Below, piece after piece: positions 36,160 through 45,818 of a stretch of DNA of 64,000 nucleotides. A program made the translations under genes and the position numbers. Each line of letters starts with the position of its first letter. The stretch's first letter is position 1. Source of the DNA: Fervidibacillus halotolerans (GTDB taxonomy: Bacteria; Bacillota; Bacilli; Bacillales; Caldibacillaceae); assembly GCF_026547205.1 (NCBI RefSeq), contig NZ_CP106877.1:1328771-1392770 (forward strand). The letters are read 5' to 3'. The notes beneath the pieces were generated by a model. It ran no database searches. It saw only the letters and a list, made by a program, of their open reading frames with translations, and was not told the origin of the DNA.

Positions 36160-36666
36160 TTATAGATGATAAACCCGGTACCATTCACCTTTGTAAAAGT
36201 CGATATAAATAAAACTATAGCGGTCTTTCTGATCGATATAAGTAATTTCATATGCGGGAAAATCATCGACGATTCCAAGCTTCACTCGTATAATTTCTTT
36301 CGGATAATCATCGGTAGAAAAATGATCTAAACCATTGTATAAAAGTTCGATTACTTCTTTTTCGGAAAGACCTTCATCTGCCATTTTTACGAAGAAATTT
36401 TTGAAATCTTCTTTAGGAATCCAGACGATTATGTCCTGATCTTCCTTCGTTTTTCCAAATACAACATAGTATGCTTCTTTATAGTGAAACCATTCAACAT
36501 GGTCGACCGTAACCATTTCCGTTTCCCGTAACGCAAATTCCCTCGCTTTTTCTTTATCCGATTTGATTCCATCGACAGCTGTTTGATAAAGGATAATCGA
36601 ACCGAACAAAAGGCTTAGTACTATCATCAAAAGGAGAAACAAAAAAACCCGCCGCTTTTTTTTCAA
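36160..36666 (-). CDS. ypmB: YpmB, cell-wall tension-type membrane protein (DUF5590)
   Basis: 168 residues with one N-terminal membrane helix (RRVFLFLLLMIVLSLLFGSIIL) and an extracytoplasmic PepSY-like alpha/beta domain (MVTVDHVEWFHYKEAYYVVFGKTKEDQDIIVWIPK, then a repeat-like PAYEITYIDQKDRYSFIYIDFYKGEWYRV). Molecular role unclear. TTG 36666 is chosen: GGCGGGTGAG lies 6-7 nt before it and directly after the ypmA stop; the frame open to 36720 overlaps ypmA in another frame. Confidence 0.83.
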   Translation of the reverse strand: MKKKRRVFLFLLLMIVLSLLFGSIILYQTAVDGIKSDKEKAREFALRETEMVTVDHVEWFHYKEAYYVVFGKTKEDQDIIVWIPKEDFKNFFVKMADEGLSEKEVIELLYNGLDHFSTDDYPKEIIRVKLGIVDDFPAYEITYIDQKDRYSFIYIDFYKGEWYRVYHL

Positions 36667-36682
36667 CTGCTTCTCACCCGCC

Positions 36683-36853
36683 TTATGCTCGATAAATGGT
36701 AAATATCGCTTTATTACCATCTTCCTGATCCAACGCTAGCCCGAAAATAAATCCTTCCTTTTTCAATGTTCGATTCAACAAATCAACCATTTTATACAAT
36801 TGATCCGAATAATCAATTTTGATGGAAGACAATATTTCCATTTTATTTTCCAT
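36683..36853 (-). CDS. ypmA: YpmA family protein (DUF4264)
   Basis: 56-residue protein on the minus strand, just upstream of ypmB. Translation gives MENKMEILSSIKIDYSDQLY at the start and IFGLALDQEDGNKAIFTIYRA at the end, the pattern of the short YpmA family. Function unknown. GGAAGGAG lies about 10 nt before the ATG. Together with ypmB and aspB it forms a tight unit. In B. subtilis dinG precedes it; here panD does. Confidence 0.82.
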   Translation of the reverse strand: MENKMEILSSIKIDYSDQLYKMVDLLNRTLKKEGFIFGLALDQEDGNKAIFTIYRA

Positions 36854-37039
36854 CTACCATTTCTCCTTCCGAAAATCGATTCAACCCTTTTCTAATGTTG
36901 ATATCCATATGTATGCGTTCTAAAGCTTTAAAGTATATTTTCAGTTTTCATAAGAAGTGAAAAAACGGTTTTTTACGAAAAAATTGTGATCCATTTTTTT
37001 ATTATACCTTTAATACTCCATTTTGCAAAATTCACAGAA

Positions 37040-37070
37040 GAAAAGAAAGCTGTCCATTTTTTGAACAGCT
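37040..37070 (-). terminator. Terminator after panD
   Basis: Minus strand AGCTGTTC with a loop, then GGACAGCT (one mismatch) and TTTCTTTTCTT. Confidence 0.65.
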
Positions 37071-37095
37071 GATTAAAAATTTTCCTTTCATATTT

Positions 37096-37485
37096 TTATT
37101 CTTCGATTTCGGTCTGCTCCCGTTCTCCATCGATCATTTCGACAATTTCATTTCTTTTATTTAAAATTGCAACCTTTGGACGATGGTGTTTAACTTCATC
37201 GTCTCGTAAAAGACAATAGGAAATAATAATCACCACATCACCCGGTTGAACGAGTCTTGCTGCAGCACCATTTAAGCAAATGGTACCACTTTTCCTTTTC
37301 CCAGGAATAATGTATGTTTCGAAACGAGCACCGTTATTATTATTAACAATTTGTACCTTTTCGTTCGGTGCCATTCCGACCGCATCTAACAAATCTTCAT
37401 CGATCGTTATACTTCCCACATAATTCAAATTTGCTTCTGTTACAGTCGCTCGGTGTAACTTTGCTTTCATAAACATTCTGTACAT
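37096..37485 (-). CDS. panD: Aspartate 1-decarboxylase (precursor)
   Basis: 129-residue pyruvoyl-dependent enzyme making beta-alanine for pantothenate. The self-cleavage site Gly-Ser is in [14 protein letters not shown] (residues 24-25 region), and [34 protein letters not shown] is the conserved core. ATG 37485 with GGGGGG upstream is used; the frame runs open into panC. Last gene of panB-panC-panD. Confidence 0.95.
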   Translation of the reverse strand: MYRMFMKAKLHRATVTEANLNYVGSITIDEDLLDAVGMAPNEKVQIVNNNNGARFETYIIPGKRKSGTICLNGAAARLVQPGDVVIIISYCLLRDDEVKHHRPKVAILNKRNEIVEMIDGEREQTEIEE

Positions 37486-37549
37486 ATGTTTCCCCCCGTT
37501 AAACTCACCTTTTTGTATTGATATCCCAATTTTTTCGATACACAAGAAT

Positions 37550-38407
37550 TTAAGCACCGTCAGGGATATCCAAAATGACGTTATCGATTAATCGGGCTTT
37601 TGAAAACTGGACAGCTAAAGCGATGATTACTTTCTTTTTCAAAACGTTGATCGGTTTTAATTGTGGAAATGAATACAATTCAATATAGTCAATTTCTCCT
37701 TCAATCCGATCGGACAAATAGAATTTTATTTTTTCGATAATTACGGAGGGATTCCGTTCCCCCTTTTCAATCAAATCCTTCCCAAATAAAAGGGATTGAT
37801 ATAAATATTTCGCTTGTCGTCGTTCCTTTTCTGTCAAATATACATTGCGAGAGCTTTTAGCGAGACCGTCATCTTCCCTTACCGTTTCAACCGTCCGTAA
37901 CTGAATCGGAAAGTTGTAATCCCGTATTAGTCCTTCAATGACGGCGACTTGTTGAGCGTCTTTCAACCCGAAATATGACCGGTCTGGTTGGACAATATGG
38001 AATAATTTTGTAATGACCATCGCCACACCATCGAAATGACCAATCCGTTTTCGTCCGCATAAAACGTCAACTCGTTCCTTCACTTTAATCGTCGTCGTCA
38101 TCGGTTGCGGGTACATTTCTTGAATGGATGGAAAAAACAAAAAATCGACTCCATTTTCTTTCGCAAGTTCCGAATCCCGTCTTTCATCCCTTGGATAGGA
38201 ATGAAAGTCTTCCTCGGGCCCAAATTGGAGGGGATTGACAAAAATACTTAAAACGAGGATGTCATTTTCTTCCCTCGCTTTTTTGATTAAAGCGAGATGC
38301 CCTTCATGCAAATATCCCATCGTTGGGACAAAACCGATACTCTTTCCACTTTCCCGCAAGTTTTTACTGATCCTTTGCATCTCTTTAATCGAACGAATTA
38401 TTTTCAT
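37550..38407 (-). CDS. panC: Pantothenate synthetase
   Basis: 285-residue ATP-dependent ligase of pantoate and beta-alanine. [16 protein letters not shown] has the HxGH nucleotide motif; [21 protein letters not shown] and [11 protein letters not shown] are typical substrate-site blocks. ATG 38407 follows GGGAGGGG and overlaps the end of panB by 23 bp, so the two are coupled. Confidence 0.96.
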   Translation of the reverse strand: MKIIRSIKEMQRISKNLRESGKSIGFVPTMGYLHEGHLALIKKAREENDILVLSIFVNPLQFGPEEDFHSYPRDERRDSELAKENGVDFLFFPSIQEMYPQPMTTTIKVKERVDVLCGRKRIGHFDGVAMVITKLFHIVQPDRSYFGLKDAQQVAVIEGLIRDYNFPIQLRTVETVREDDGLAKSSRNVYLTEKERRQAKYLYQSLLFGKDLIEKGERNPSVIIEKIKFYLSDRIEGEIDYIELYSFPQLKPINVLKKKVIIALAVQFSKARLIDNVILDIPDGA

Positions 38408-39239
38408 TTGTTCCCCTCCCATAAAGACGGTCGACGATTTCATCTTTCATCGTATACGTGTGGCGTTCTTCAGGGAAACGGGTGGATTTTACATCTTTTA
38501 TATACTGTTCAATCGCTGAGATGATTTCCACTTGAACGTTCCCATACGGTTTAACAAATTTTGCTAGTCGGTCGACACCGTAACCAATTAAATCATGATA
38601 GACGAGGACTTGACCATCCGCATCAACTCCGGCACCGATTCCAATTACCGGAATGGATAACTCTTTTGCAATTTTTTTCGTCAATTGTCTCGGTACACAT
38701 TCTAAAACGAGGGCAAAGGCACCGTTTTCCTCACATTTTTTCGCATCTTCAATTAATTTTTGTGCCTCTTCCCATTCTTTTCCTTGAACTTTATACGTGC
38801 CGAGAATACCAATTTGTTGGGGAGTTAAACCGAGATGGGCGACGACAGGAATGCCTGTTTTAGTAAATAATTGGATTTTATCCATCACATCAGGTCCTTC
38901 CACCTTCACCCCATGGGCGCCCGCTTCCTGATAAAGCCGCAATGCATTTTTTAAAGCCGTTTCGTCCGATGTATGGTATGTTGCAAAGGGCATATCAGCG
39001 ACGATAAAGGTGTTTTTTGCTCCCCTTTTTACAGCCTTCGTATGAACGACCATATCATCCATCGTTACAAAAACGGTCGATTCGTAACCAAGTTGAACCA
39101 TCCCTAATGAATCACCGACTAAAATTAGATCTACACCTGCTTTTTCACTTAATTTAGCAGAAGGATAATCGTATGCGGTGATCATCGTTATTTTTTCACC
39201 GTTTTCTTTCATTTGTAAAAAATCCTTTGTCGTTTTCAT
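38385..39239 (-). CDS. panB: 3-methyl-2-oxobutanoate hydroxymethyltransferase
   Basis: 284-residue TIM-barrel enzyme using 5,10-methylene-THF to make ketopantoate, the first committed step of pantothenate synthesis. Metal-binding Asp residues are in [13 protein letters not shown] and DDMVVH; GHLGLTPQ-type sequence appears as [24 protein letters not shown] 39239 has GAGGAGG 7 nt upstream. The open frame upstream to 39371 runs through the leader hairpins and is not coding. Confidence 0.96.
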   Translation of the reverse strand: MKTTKDFLQMKENGEKITMITAYDYPSAKLSEKAGVDLILVGDSLGMVQLGYESTVFVTMDDMVVHTKAVKRGAKNTFIVADMPFATYHTSDETALKNALRLYQEAGAHGVKVEGPDVMDKIQLFTKTGIPVVAHLGLTPQQIGILGTYKVQGKEWEEAQKLIEDAKKCEENGAFALVLECVPRQLTKKIAKELSIPVIGIGAGVDADGQVLVYHDLIGYGVDRLAKFVKPYGNVQVEIISAIEQYIKDVKSTRFPEERHTYTMKDEIVDRLYGRGTNENNSFD

Positions 39240-39272
39240 CCAAATCCTCCTCTCATATTTCAAGAGGAAATG

Positions 39273-39448
39273 AAACAAAAAATCCTTCTTTTCGCAGAAG
39301 GATTTTACATAGTCTTCCATATCCTTCCGTCCCGGTCCTAACAAGGCTACAGGCAGAAAAATTGTCCACAATTTTCGTTTGAAAACCGATTAAAGACGTA
39401 GGATACCGCCCGAATGGTGCAGTTCCATTTCCTCTTTCATTGATTATA
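39273..39448 (-). promoter_or_regulatory. Attenuator-type leader upstream of panBCD
   Basis: Minus-strand leader. A candidate -10 TATAAT (39443-39448) has a weak -35 TTGCCA 19 nt upstream. The 39395-39405 arm (TATCCTACGTC) pairs with 39320-39331 (GACGGAAGGATA), enclosing about 63 nt with small hairpins. Next comes an intrinsic terminator: 39296-39306 pairs with 39279-39289, then TTTTTTG. GAAGGAT in the first stem can instead pair with ATCCTTC of the terminator arm, so the two folds exclude each other. This is the architecture of a ligand-controlled OFF switch; the ligand is unknown, and the described pan RNA motif is one candidate class. Confidence 0.5.
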
Positions 39449-39500
39449 CCAAATTTTTACGATAAAGTGGCAACGATATAACGGAATTTCTCCGACTCCT

Positions 39501-40454
39501 TTAGGATCCATCGATATCAGCAGAGAATATTCGTAAGACGCTCCCATCTTTTTCTTTTAGTAATAAAGCACCTTCATCGGAAATACCGAAGGCTTCCCCC
39601 TTTACCGTTCCTTTAAAGGTCGTTGCCGTTACTTCCTTTCCAATCGTTTCACAAGATTGTTCCCACATATTTTTAATTTGCTGAAATCCGTGTTGAAGAA
39701 ATAATTTGTATAACTGTTCAAACTGGAAGCAAAAACCTTTTAGAAGGGAAATTGGATCTACGATCATCCCCGTTTCCAAAGAAATACTCGTAGCCTTCTT
39801 TCTTATATCTTCCGGAAATGCTTCCTTTTGCTGGTTTACATTTAAACCGACACCGATAATGACAGCTTCAATATTTCCATCGGTCGCTTGTAATTCCGTC
39901 AATATTCCACATACTTTTTTTCCATGGAGTAAAATATCATTTGGCCACTTTATTTTCGGATGAAGGGGGAGAAGATCTTCGATAGTTCGAACGACAGCAA
40001 CCGCCGTCAACAACGTTAATTGGGGAGCAGTGGCAATTGGAATCTCTGGTTTTACGATGAAACTGAACCAAAGCCCCCCTTTTTGTGAATGCCATTTTCT
40101 CGCCATTCTTCCCCTACCGTCCGTTTGTTCTTCTGCAATAATCATCGTTCCTTCTTCTACTTGATTCATTGTCAATTTCTTCGCAATTCTTTGGGTTGAT
40201 GAAACCGTGTCAAAAAAATAAACCTGTTTCCCGATGAATTCCGTTTGGACAGTTTCCGTAAATCGCTGTTGGGTAAAAAGCAATTGTTCTTTTATTAATC
40301 GATAACCGTAATCACCCATTTGCTCCAACCGATAATTGGATCCAAATTGATCAAGGGACGAGATACAACCTTTTTCCTTCAGTTCTTCCATCGATAACAT
40401 ATTTCCATCTGCTTTCAAAAAGGAATCGACGACAAGTTGCAATTGGTTATTCAC
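39501..40454 (-). CDS. birA: Biotin-protein ligase BirA with eroded HTH domain
   Basis: 317 residues. The catalytic core is intact: SSTQRIAKKL, TDGRGRMARKWHS (biotinyl-AMP loop), KIKWPNDILLHGKKVCGILTE with the biotin-contact Lys, and VIIGVGLNVNQQ. It biotinylates acetyl-CoA carboxylase carrier protein. The N-terminal winged helix, which in B. subtilis represses bio genes, is atypical: where relatives have a recognition helix of type SRTAVWKHI, this protein has GCISSLDQFGSNYRLEQM and is about six residues shorter. GTG 40454 overlaps the cca stop by 4 bp. Confidence 0.93.
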   Translation of the reverse strand: MNNQLQLVVDSFLKADGNMLSMEELKEKGCISSLDQFGSNYRLEQMGDYGYRLIKEQLLFTQQRFTETVQTEFIGKQVYFFDTVSSTQRIAKKLTMNQVEEGTMIIAEEQTDGRGRMARKWHSQKGGLWFSFIVKPEIPIATAPQLTLLTAVAVVRTIEDLLPLHPKIKWPNDILLHGKKVCGILTELQATDGNIEAVIIGVGLNVNQQKEAFPEDIRKKATSISLETGMIVDPISLLKGFCFQFEQLYKLFLQHGFQQIKNMWEQSCETIGKEVTATTFKGTVKGEAFGISDEGALLLKEKDGSVLRIFSADIDGS

Positions 40455-41638
40455 GAATACAACCACTCCTTAATGGCTTGCTTTTCATTTTTCACTTCAC
40501 CGTAAATGACCGCCCGTTCAATCCTTTCTAACGTTTCTTTAATCCAAGAACCACCTTTTTTCGATTCCCAAGCCATTAAATCGTTACCTGTTACAGCCAA
40601 TTCGGTTCGACTTTTAATTGGAAGGGATTGATACAGCTCCTTTATTTTTTCCCCTTCTTGAAATGATTTTCCTCCGCGAACCGTGCAAAAAATGTGTTCC
40701 GCCCGAATACAGATCTCCGGTCCAAATTGGAAAATCAATTCTTTCGTCCATTCCCTTTTCTTTTTTCTCTCTTTATATGCTTCATAAACGGTACGAATGG
40801 TTTTAATTTCTTTATTTGATAATTTCCATTGTTTTAATAAAGGTTCCAGCTGATTTAATCGGGCCGTAATTCCGAATAAAATCCAAAAATCATCACCTTT
40901 TAATTGGGATGAATTGAAGTAAGTAGAAATTTTTAAGATGTGTTTGGCGTAATTGTTCAAACCGGGTAAATACCGATGCAGCTGCAAATGAACGAGATGA
41001 CGAAGGGCTTCTGTTCTATTTGTACCATTTAACAATTTTTTAAATTCGATCAGCTTTCTCTCCACGGCAATATGTTCTAATAGATGACCGTGTTCTTCCA
41101 CCGCTTTTGCCGTATTTTCTTCTAAAGAAAAGGATAATTGACTGACGAATCGAATGGCTCGCATCATCCGAAGCGCATCCTCTTGAAACCGTTCCTTCGG
41201 ATTTCCAACGGTTCGGATCAATTGCTTTTTCAAATCCTCTTGACCAAAAAAAGGATCGATCAATTCCCCTTCCTTTGTCATAGCGATAGCATTGATTGTA
41301 AAATCCCTTCTTTTCAAATCTTCCATTAACGAACGAATAAAGGTAACATTTTTCGGTCGGCGGAAGTCTTCATAATTTCCTTCCGACCGAAAAGTCGTAA
41401 TTTCATAACTTTCTCCACCATATAAAACGAGTACCGTCCCATGTTCAATACCGACATCGACGGTTTTTGGAAAAATCGATTTGATTTCTGTAGGTAGTGC
41501 GCTCGTTGCAATATCCACATCTTCAATCGGCCGATTCAATAAATAGTCTCGAACCGATCCACCTACAAAATATGCTTCGAATCCAGCTTGTTCAATTTGA
41601 TTTAATAAAGGTCTAGCTTTTTGAAATGGTTCAATCAT
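40451..41638 (-). CDS. cca: CCA-adding enzyme (tRNA nucleotidyltransferase)
   Basis: 395-residue class II nucleotidyltransferase adding CCA to tRNA 3' ends. [24 protein letters not shown] holds the GGxxR and DxD metal site, [15 protein letters not shown] the ERDFT-like base-selection motif, and [15 protein letters not shown] the next conserved helix; a long helical C-terminal body follows. ATG 41638 overlaps the bshA stop by 8 bp. In B. subtilis the order bshA-cca-birA is the same. Confidence 0.95.
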   Translation of the reverse strand: MIEPFQKARPLLNQIEQAGFEAYFVGGSVRDYLLNRPIEDVDIATSALPTEIKSIFPKTVDVGIEHGTVLVLYGGESYEITTFRSEGNYEDFRRPKNVTFIRSLMEDLKRRDFTINAIAMTKEGELIDPFFGQEDLKKQLIRTVGNPKERFQEDALRMMRAIRFVSQLSFSLEENTAKAVEEHGHLLEHIAVERKLIEFKKLLNGTNRTEALRHLVHLQLHRYLPGLNNYAKHILKISTYFNSSQLKGDDFWILFGITARLNQLEPLLKQWKLSNKEIKTIRTVYEAYKERKKKREWTKELIFQFGPEICIRAEHIFCTVRGGKSFQEGEKIKELYQSLPIKSRTELAVTGNDLMAWESKKGGSWIKETLERIERAVIYGEVKNEKQAIKEWLYS

Positions 41639-42773
41639 TTTCCTTCCCATCCATCTGTAATGTTTGATAATAAAGGTATTCGTATTGGTTCACAATTTTC
41701 TCAGAAGAAAAAACGGTAGCAACTTTTTTCAATCCATGATTTATAAATTGGGCTCGAAGTACGTCATCGAGTAATATTTTTATCCCATAAGCCTTCACAC
41801 AATCAATATCCCCCACTTCACATAAATAACCGTTCGCTCCATGATCGATGACTTCCGGAATTCCACCGATATTCGTTCCAATACATGGAACTCCACAGGC
41901 CATCGCTTCCAATAAAACGAGGCCGAAACTTTCCTTTTCTGAAAGTAGAAGCATTAAGTCGCTAATTCCGTATAATTCTTCCACATTTTGTTGTTTTCCT
42001 AAAAAAAGAACATCTTGTTCCAATCCTAGATTTTCTGTTAATTGAATGGCCGTATGCATTTCTGGACCGTCACCAACGAGGAGTAATTTTGAAGGAATGG
42101 CACTACGAATCTTTGAGAAAGCACGGATTACATCAGAAATCCGTTTAACCGCACGGAAATTAGACACATGAATAATCACTTTTTCATCTTGAATTCCGTA
42201 TTCCGCTTTTAAATGTTGACAATCCATTTCCCGATAAACCCGTTCATCGACGAAATTGTACACGGGGGTAATCGGTTTATTCGGCTGAATTAATGAATGC
42301 GTTTCTTCGACCAATGCTTTGCTAACCGCAGTGACAGCATCGGAGTTTTCAATGGCAAAGCGAATGGCGACTGCCAATGTCGGATCTTGACCGAGTACCG
42401 TAATATCCGTTCCGTGCAACGTCGTTACGATTTTATAATCCACATTCGCCATTTGTCTAGCAATGATGGCACAAAAGGCGTGGGGGATTGCGTAGTGGGC
42501 ATGGATTACATCTAAATGTTCCCTCTGTGCCACTTCTGCGATTTTACTTGCCAGTTGAATATCATACGGTGGATCATGAAATACCGGATATTTATTGATC
42601 GCTACTTGATGAAAAAAGATGTTATGATATATTTTTCTCAATCGAAAGGGCATGTCCGAAGAAATAAAATGGATTTCATGCCCTCTTTCTGCAAGCAGTT
42701 GACCTAATTCGGTTGCGATGATTCCTGATCCTCCAACCGTTGGATAACAAACGATTCCCATTTTTATCCCCAT
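41631..42773 (-). CDS. bshA: N-acetyl-alpha-D-glucosaminyl L-malate synthase BshA
   Basis: 380-residue GT4 glycosyltransferase, first step of bacillithiol synthesis (UDP-GlcNAc plus L-malate). [14 protein letters not shown] is the N-terminal glycine loop, [12 protein letters not shown] and [12 protein letters not shown] mark the acceptor site, and [32 protein letters not shown] is the GT4 donor-binding E-x7-E block. ATG 42773 with GGGGAGAG upstream. The deacetylase gene bshB1, usually immediately before it, is absent here. Confidence 0.95.
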   Translation of the reverse strand: MGIKMGIVCYPTVGGSGIIATELGQLLAERGHEIHFISSDMPFRLRKIYHNIFFHQVAINKYPVFHDPPYDIQLASKIAEVAQREHLDVIHAHYAIPHAFCAIIARQMANVDYKIVTTLHGTDITVLGQDPTLAVAIRFAIENSDAVTAVSKALVEETHSLIQPNKPITPVYNFVDERVYREMDCQHLKAEYGIQDEKVIIHVSNFRAVKRISDVIRAFSKIRSAIPSKLLLVGDGPEMHTAIQLTENLGLEQDVLFLGKQQNVEELYGISDLMLLLSEKESFGLVLLEAMACGVPCIGTNIGGIPEVIDHGANGYLCEVGDIDCVKAYGIKILLDDVLRAQFINHGLKKVATVFSSEKIVNQYEYLYYQTLQMDGKEND

Positions 42774-42860
42774 TATCTCTCCCCTTACATAGTCATTTTT
42801 TCCCCGTTTATTCGTACGTTAACAGCCGTGATTAAAGGGTCAGTATTTACCCATGTTCAA

Positions 42861-43280
42861 TTATTTTTCAAATTTTGGTCGCTTTCCCTTTAAAAATGAC
42901 CGCCAATCGATATCTCCCTTTTCCAAACCGCGAATCAAAACTTCCGCTGTTCCCATATTTGTCGCCAATGGGATGTGATATACATCGCACAGACGAATTA
43001 ATGCGGACACATCTGGTTCATGGGGCTGTGCTGTTAATGGATCGCGGAAAAAAATAATTAAATCCATTTCGTTTTTTGCAATCAACGCACCGATTTCCTG
43101 ATCTCCCCCTAATGGTCCCGATTGGAAACGATGGATAGCAAGTCCCGTCGCTTCTTGAATTCTTAGACCTGTCGTTCCAGTGGCAAATAACGTATGTTTT
43201 TCAAAAATCGGTTGATATGCAGTGACAAAACGAACGAGGTCATCCTTTTTCTTGTCATGGGCTATGAGTGCAATATTCAT
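42861..43280 (-). CDS. mgsA: Methylglyoxal synthase
   Basis: 139-residue enzyme converting dihydroxyacetone phosphate to methylglyoxal and phosphate. [36 protein letters not shown] (catalytic Asp) and [18 protein letters not shown] match the family throughout. ATG preceded by GGGGGACGCTC. Only 87 bp separate it from bshA. Confidence 0.96.
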   Translation of the reverse strand: MNIALIAHDKKKDDLVRFVTAYQPIFEKHTLFATGTTGLRIQEATGLAIHRFQSGPLGGDQEIGALIAKNEMDLIIFFRDPLTAQPHEPDVSALIRLCDVYHIPLATNMGTAEVLIRGLEKGDIDWRSFLKGKRPKFEK

Positions 43281-43299
43281 GAGCGTCCCCCTATCCGAT

Positions 43300-44109
43300 T
43301 TACTCTAAAATATTTTCCAAACCATATATATAGGAATCGACATGCATCACCGTTTCCACAGCCTTTTTCACGCCGGTCATAAAAGACGTCCGATTGTAAG
43401 AATCGTGGCGAATCGTTAACGTTTCTCCAACAGAACCAAATAACACTTGTTGATGGGCTACAAGACCAGGTAGGCGAATACTATGGATTTTCATCCCATC
43501 AAAATCCCCGCCCCTTACACCGGACAGTTTCTCTATTTCCTTCGGGTGACCTTGCTGTTTTTCTTGCCTTTGTCTTTGAATCATTTCTGCAGTTTTTAAG
43601 GCGGTTCCACTCGGCGCATCGACTTTTTCGTCATGGTGCATCTCGATAATTTCCACATCTGGAAAATGTTTTGCAGCCATCTCAGCAAACTTCATCATCA
43701 GTACGGCACCAATGGCGAAATTTGGGGCGACAATACATCCGATTTTGTTTTCATTTGCCTCCCTTTCAATATCCGCCAACTGTTCCTGACTTAGCCCGGT
43801 TGTACCAATGACGGGACGTACGCCGAATTGAATCGCAGCCAAAGCGTGTTCATATGCCGCATCTGCCACCGATAATTCCAATAAACAATCGGGTTTCGTT
43901 TCCCTCAAACATTGATTGACATCGGTAAAAACGGAACAATCTTGACCTTGGTCTTCCATCGACACAATTTCTGATAATCCTTTTCCGTTATTATTCCGAT
44001 CAATTACACCCACTAACTGAAACTGTTTGGTGTTCGTAATCATTCGAATTGCTTCTCGTCCCATTTTCCCCCTTGGGCCTGTAACAACGATTTTTATCAC
44101 TTTATTCAT
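43300..44109 (-). CDS. dapB: 4-hydroxy-tetrahydrodipicolinate reductase
   Basis: 269-residue NAD(P)H-dependent enzyme of the diaminopimelate/lysine route, which also supplies dipicolinate in sporulation. [16 protein letters not shown] is the Rossmann loop, [20 protein letters not shown] contains the catalytic His-His and the Lys. ATG 44109 overlaps the ypjD stop by a few bases and has AAAAAGGATGA upstream; earlier in-frame ATGs lie inside ypjD. Confidence 0.96.
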   Translation of the reverse strand: MNKVIKIVVTGPRGKMGREAIRMITNTKQFQLVGVIDRNNNGKGLSEIVSMEDQGQDCSVFTDVNQCLRETKPDCLLELSVADAAYEHALAAIQFGVRPVIGTTGLSQEQLADIEREANENKIGCIVAPNFAIGAVLMMKFAEMAAKHFPDVEIIEMHHDEKVDAPSGTALKTAEMIQRQRQEKQQGHPKEIEKLSGVRGGDFDGMKIHSIRLPGLVAHQQVLFGSVGETLTIRHDSYNRTSFMTGVKKAVETVMHVDSYIYGLENILE

Positions 44110-44446
44110 TTCGATCATCCTTTTTAATTCTTGTCCAACGGTTTGCATCCCTCGTTGCAAATTTCTCCATTACTTCATTATGAGCTTCTTCCAAATCAAT
44201 ATGTAAAGAATTGGCCATGCAAATAATCACAAATAGCAGATCTCCGAGTTCTTCTTTAATCGTCTTTTCTTCTTCCGTCGGTTTTTTCGGCTTTTCACCA
44301 TAATAATGGTTTACTTCCCTTGCCAGTTCACCGAGCTCTTCTGTCAATCGAGCAACTAATGCAAGTGGATTAAAGTAACCTTCTTTAAATTGACGAATAT
44401 ATGCATCCACTTCTTGTTGCAACTGTTTTACAGTTTTGTCTTTCAT
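44102..44446 (-). CDS. ypjD: MazG-like nucleotide pyrophosphohydrolase YpjD
   Basis: 114-residue all-alpha NTP pyrophosphatase of the MazG/dUTPase-like superfamily. The metal site is EELGELAREV followed by EELGDLLFVIICMAN (E-x2-E and E-x2-D). The substrate is unproven but probably a modified or excess nucleotide. ATG follows GGAGGAATTCG. Translationally coupled to dapB. Confidence 0.92.
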   Translation of the reverse strand: MKDKTVKQLQQEVDAYIRQFKEGYFNPLALVARLTEELGELAREVNHYYGEKPKKPTEEEKTIKEELGDLLFVIICMANSLHIDLEEAHNEVMEKFATRDANRWTRIKKDDRNE

Positions 44447-44673
44447 CGAATTCCTCCAACTTCCAATTTTTGTACACGTTTATTTTTAGTATATCAGTTT
44501 TCCCATCCACAATAGAAGTAAAACTATATTTGAAAGGGAAAGGGACGGTCGATTCTTTTTCCCTATATTCTCCCATATTGCGAATCAATTAATATTCTCA
44601 TATAATTAGAATCGCAATCATTTAACATAATCCATTCTCAAAAGTTTATTTGTATACGGAAAGGAAAAGAATT

Positions 44674-45546
44674 ATGAAAATACAACTAAAATTCAAAAAT
44701 ATATTCTTCATTCTACTTGGTGCTGCCATTTTTTCATTTGGGCTCGTTCATTTTAATATGCAAAATCAATTAGCAGAGGGAGGATTTACTGGAATTACTT
44801 TATTATTATATTTCCTATTTCATATCAATCCTTCCTTTTCCAATTTGATATTAAACATCCCCGTATTTTTTTTAGGTTGGAAGTATTTAGGAAGGAGCAC
44901 CTTTTACTATACAATCATTGGAACAGTAGCTGTTTCCATATTTTTGGAGATCTTCCAACGGTATCAGTACGAAATTCCATTAAATGGAGATTTAACCTTA
45001 GCGGCCTTATTTGCTGGTGTTTTTATCGGGATTGGACTTGGAATCATTTTTCGAAATGGTGGGACAACGGGGGGCGTTGATATCATTGCCCGTTTAGTAC
45101 AAAAATATATCGGTTGGTCGATTGGAAAAACCATGTTCATATTCGATACGAGTGTCATTACGTTGTCAGTTATCACCTATTTGAATCCAAGACAAGCGAT
45201 GTACACCCTCGTTGCTGTATATATCGCTGCGAGAGTAATCGATATTATTCAAGAAGGAGCTTATGCTGCAAAAGGCGCGTTTATCGTATCCGACCGACAT
45301 GAGGAAATCGGAAAACGAATCATTAGCGATTTAAATCGGGGAGTAACTGTCCTACACGGTCGTGGATTTTATTCCAAAAAGACAAAAAACGTGTTGTACT
45401 GTGTAGTTGCTCAAAACGAACTCGGTTCTTTGAAAAATTTAGTTAATTCGGTCGATCCCCATGCTTTTATTACGATATCTAACGTCCACGACGTACTAGG
45501 TGAAGGTTTTACCCTCGATGAAAATAAAAATCCAATCGAGCGATAA
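44674..45546 (+). CDS. ypjC: YitT family membrane protein YpjC (DUF2179)
   Basis: 290 residues: five or six membrane helices (IFFILLGAAIFSFGLVHF, GFTGITLLLYFLF, ILNIPVFFLGWKYLG, ALFAGVFIGIGLGIIFRNGGTTGGVDIIARLVQKY) and a C-terminal cytosolic DUF2179 domain (ERGVTVLHGRGFY-type: RGVTVLHGRGFYSKKTKNVLYCVVAQNEL). Function unknown. ATG 44674 with GGAAAGGA upstream; earlier in-frame codons lack an RBS. Opposite in strand to its neighbours. Confidence 0.88.
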   Translation: MKIQLKFKNIFFILLGAAIFSFGLVHFNMQNQLAEGGFTGITLLLYFLFHINPSFSNLILNIPVFFLGWKYLGRSTFYYTIIGTVAVSIFLEIFQRYQYEIPLNGDLTLAALFAGVFIGIGLGIIFRNGGTTGGVDIIARLVQKYIGWSIGKTMFIFDTSVITLSVITYLNPRQAMYTLVAVYIAARVIDIIQEGAYAAKGAFIVSDRHEEIGKRIISDLNRGVTVLHGRGFYSKKTKNVLYCVVAQNELGSLKNLVNSVDPHAFITISNVHDVLGEGFTLDENKNPIER

Positions 45547-45593
45547 AAAAGATAAGGAGTTCGCACTTCAGATAAATAGTCGATAATAGGGAA

Positions 45594-45625
45594 AGGGGCT
45601 GTTCAAAATGAACTGCCCCTTTCTT
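45594..45625 (+). terminator. Terminator after ypjC
   Basis: AGGGGC-T-GTTCA paired with TGAAC-T-GCCCCT around AAA, then TTCTT. Confidence 0.7.
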
Positions 45626-45654
45626 CGCATTTTAAATTCGATTGATATCATTTC

Positions 45655-45738
45655 GATAACGGCGCTTTCCGCGGGCACGTCGCAAGCTCGCCTGTTGGAT
45701 CTTCGGCTCGTGCTGTTCCCGCTAGAGTCGCCGTCATC
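45655..45738. repeat. GC-rich palindromic repeat, copy 2
   Basis: An 84-bp GC-rich block with ends ACGGCG (45659-45664) and CGCCGT (45729-45734). Its reverse complement reads GACGGCGACTCTAGCGGGAA at one end and CCCGCGGAAAGCGCCGTT at the other, paralleling GGCGGCGACTCCTGCGGGGA and CCCCGCGGAAAC of the copy at 13415-13522. It lies between convergent ypjC and yugP. Confidence 0.6.
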
Positions 45739-45818
45739 TTTCCCTTCAAAAACTAAGGAACTGAACGGACAGTCCCTTTTTTATAAAATCGTGTGAAATT
45801 CTTCTTTTATAGAATTAT

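Noticed and set aside
39240..39371. Upstream extension of panB
   Set aside because: Covers the leader stems and terminator; ATG 39239 has a strong RBS and the expected protein start.
45760..45786. Second terminator-like hairpin before yugP (GGAACTG and CAGTCC then TTTTTT)
   Set aside because: The stem has a bulge and only about six pairs, and no plus-strand gene ends there beyond the ypjC terminator already listed.
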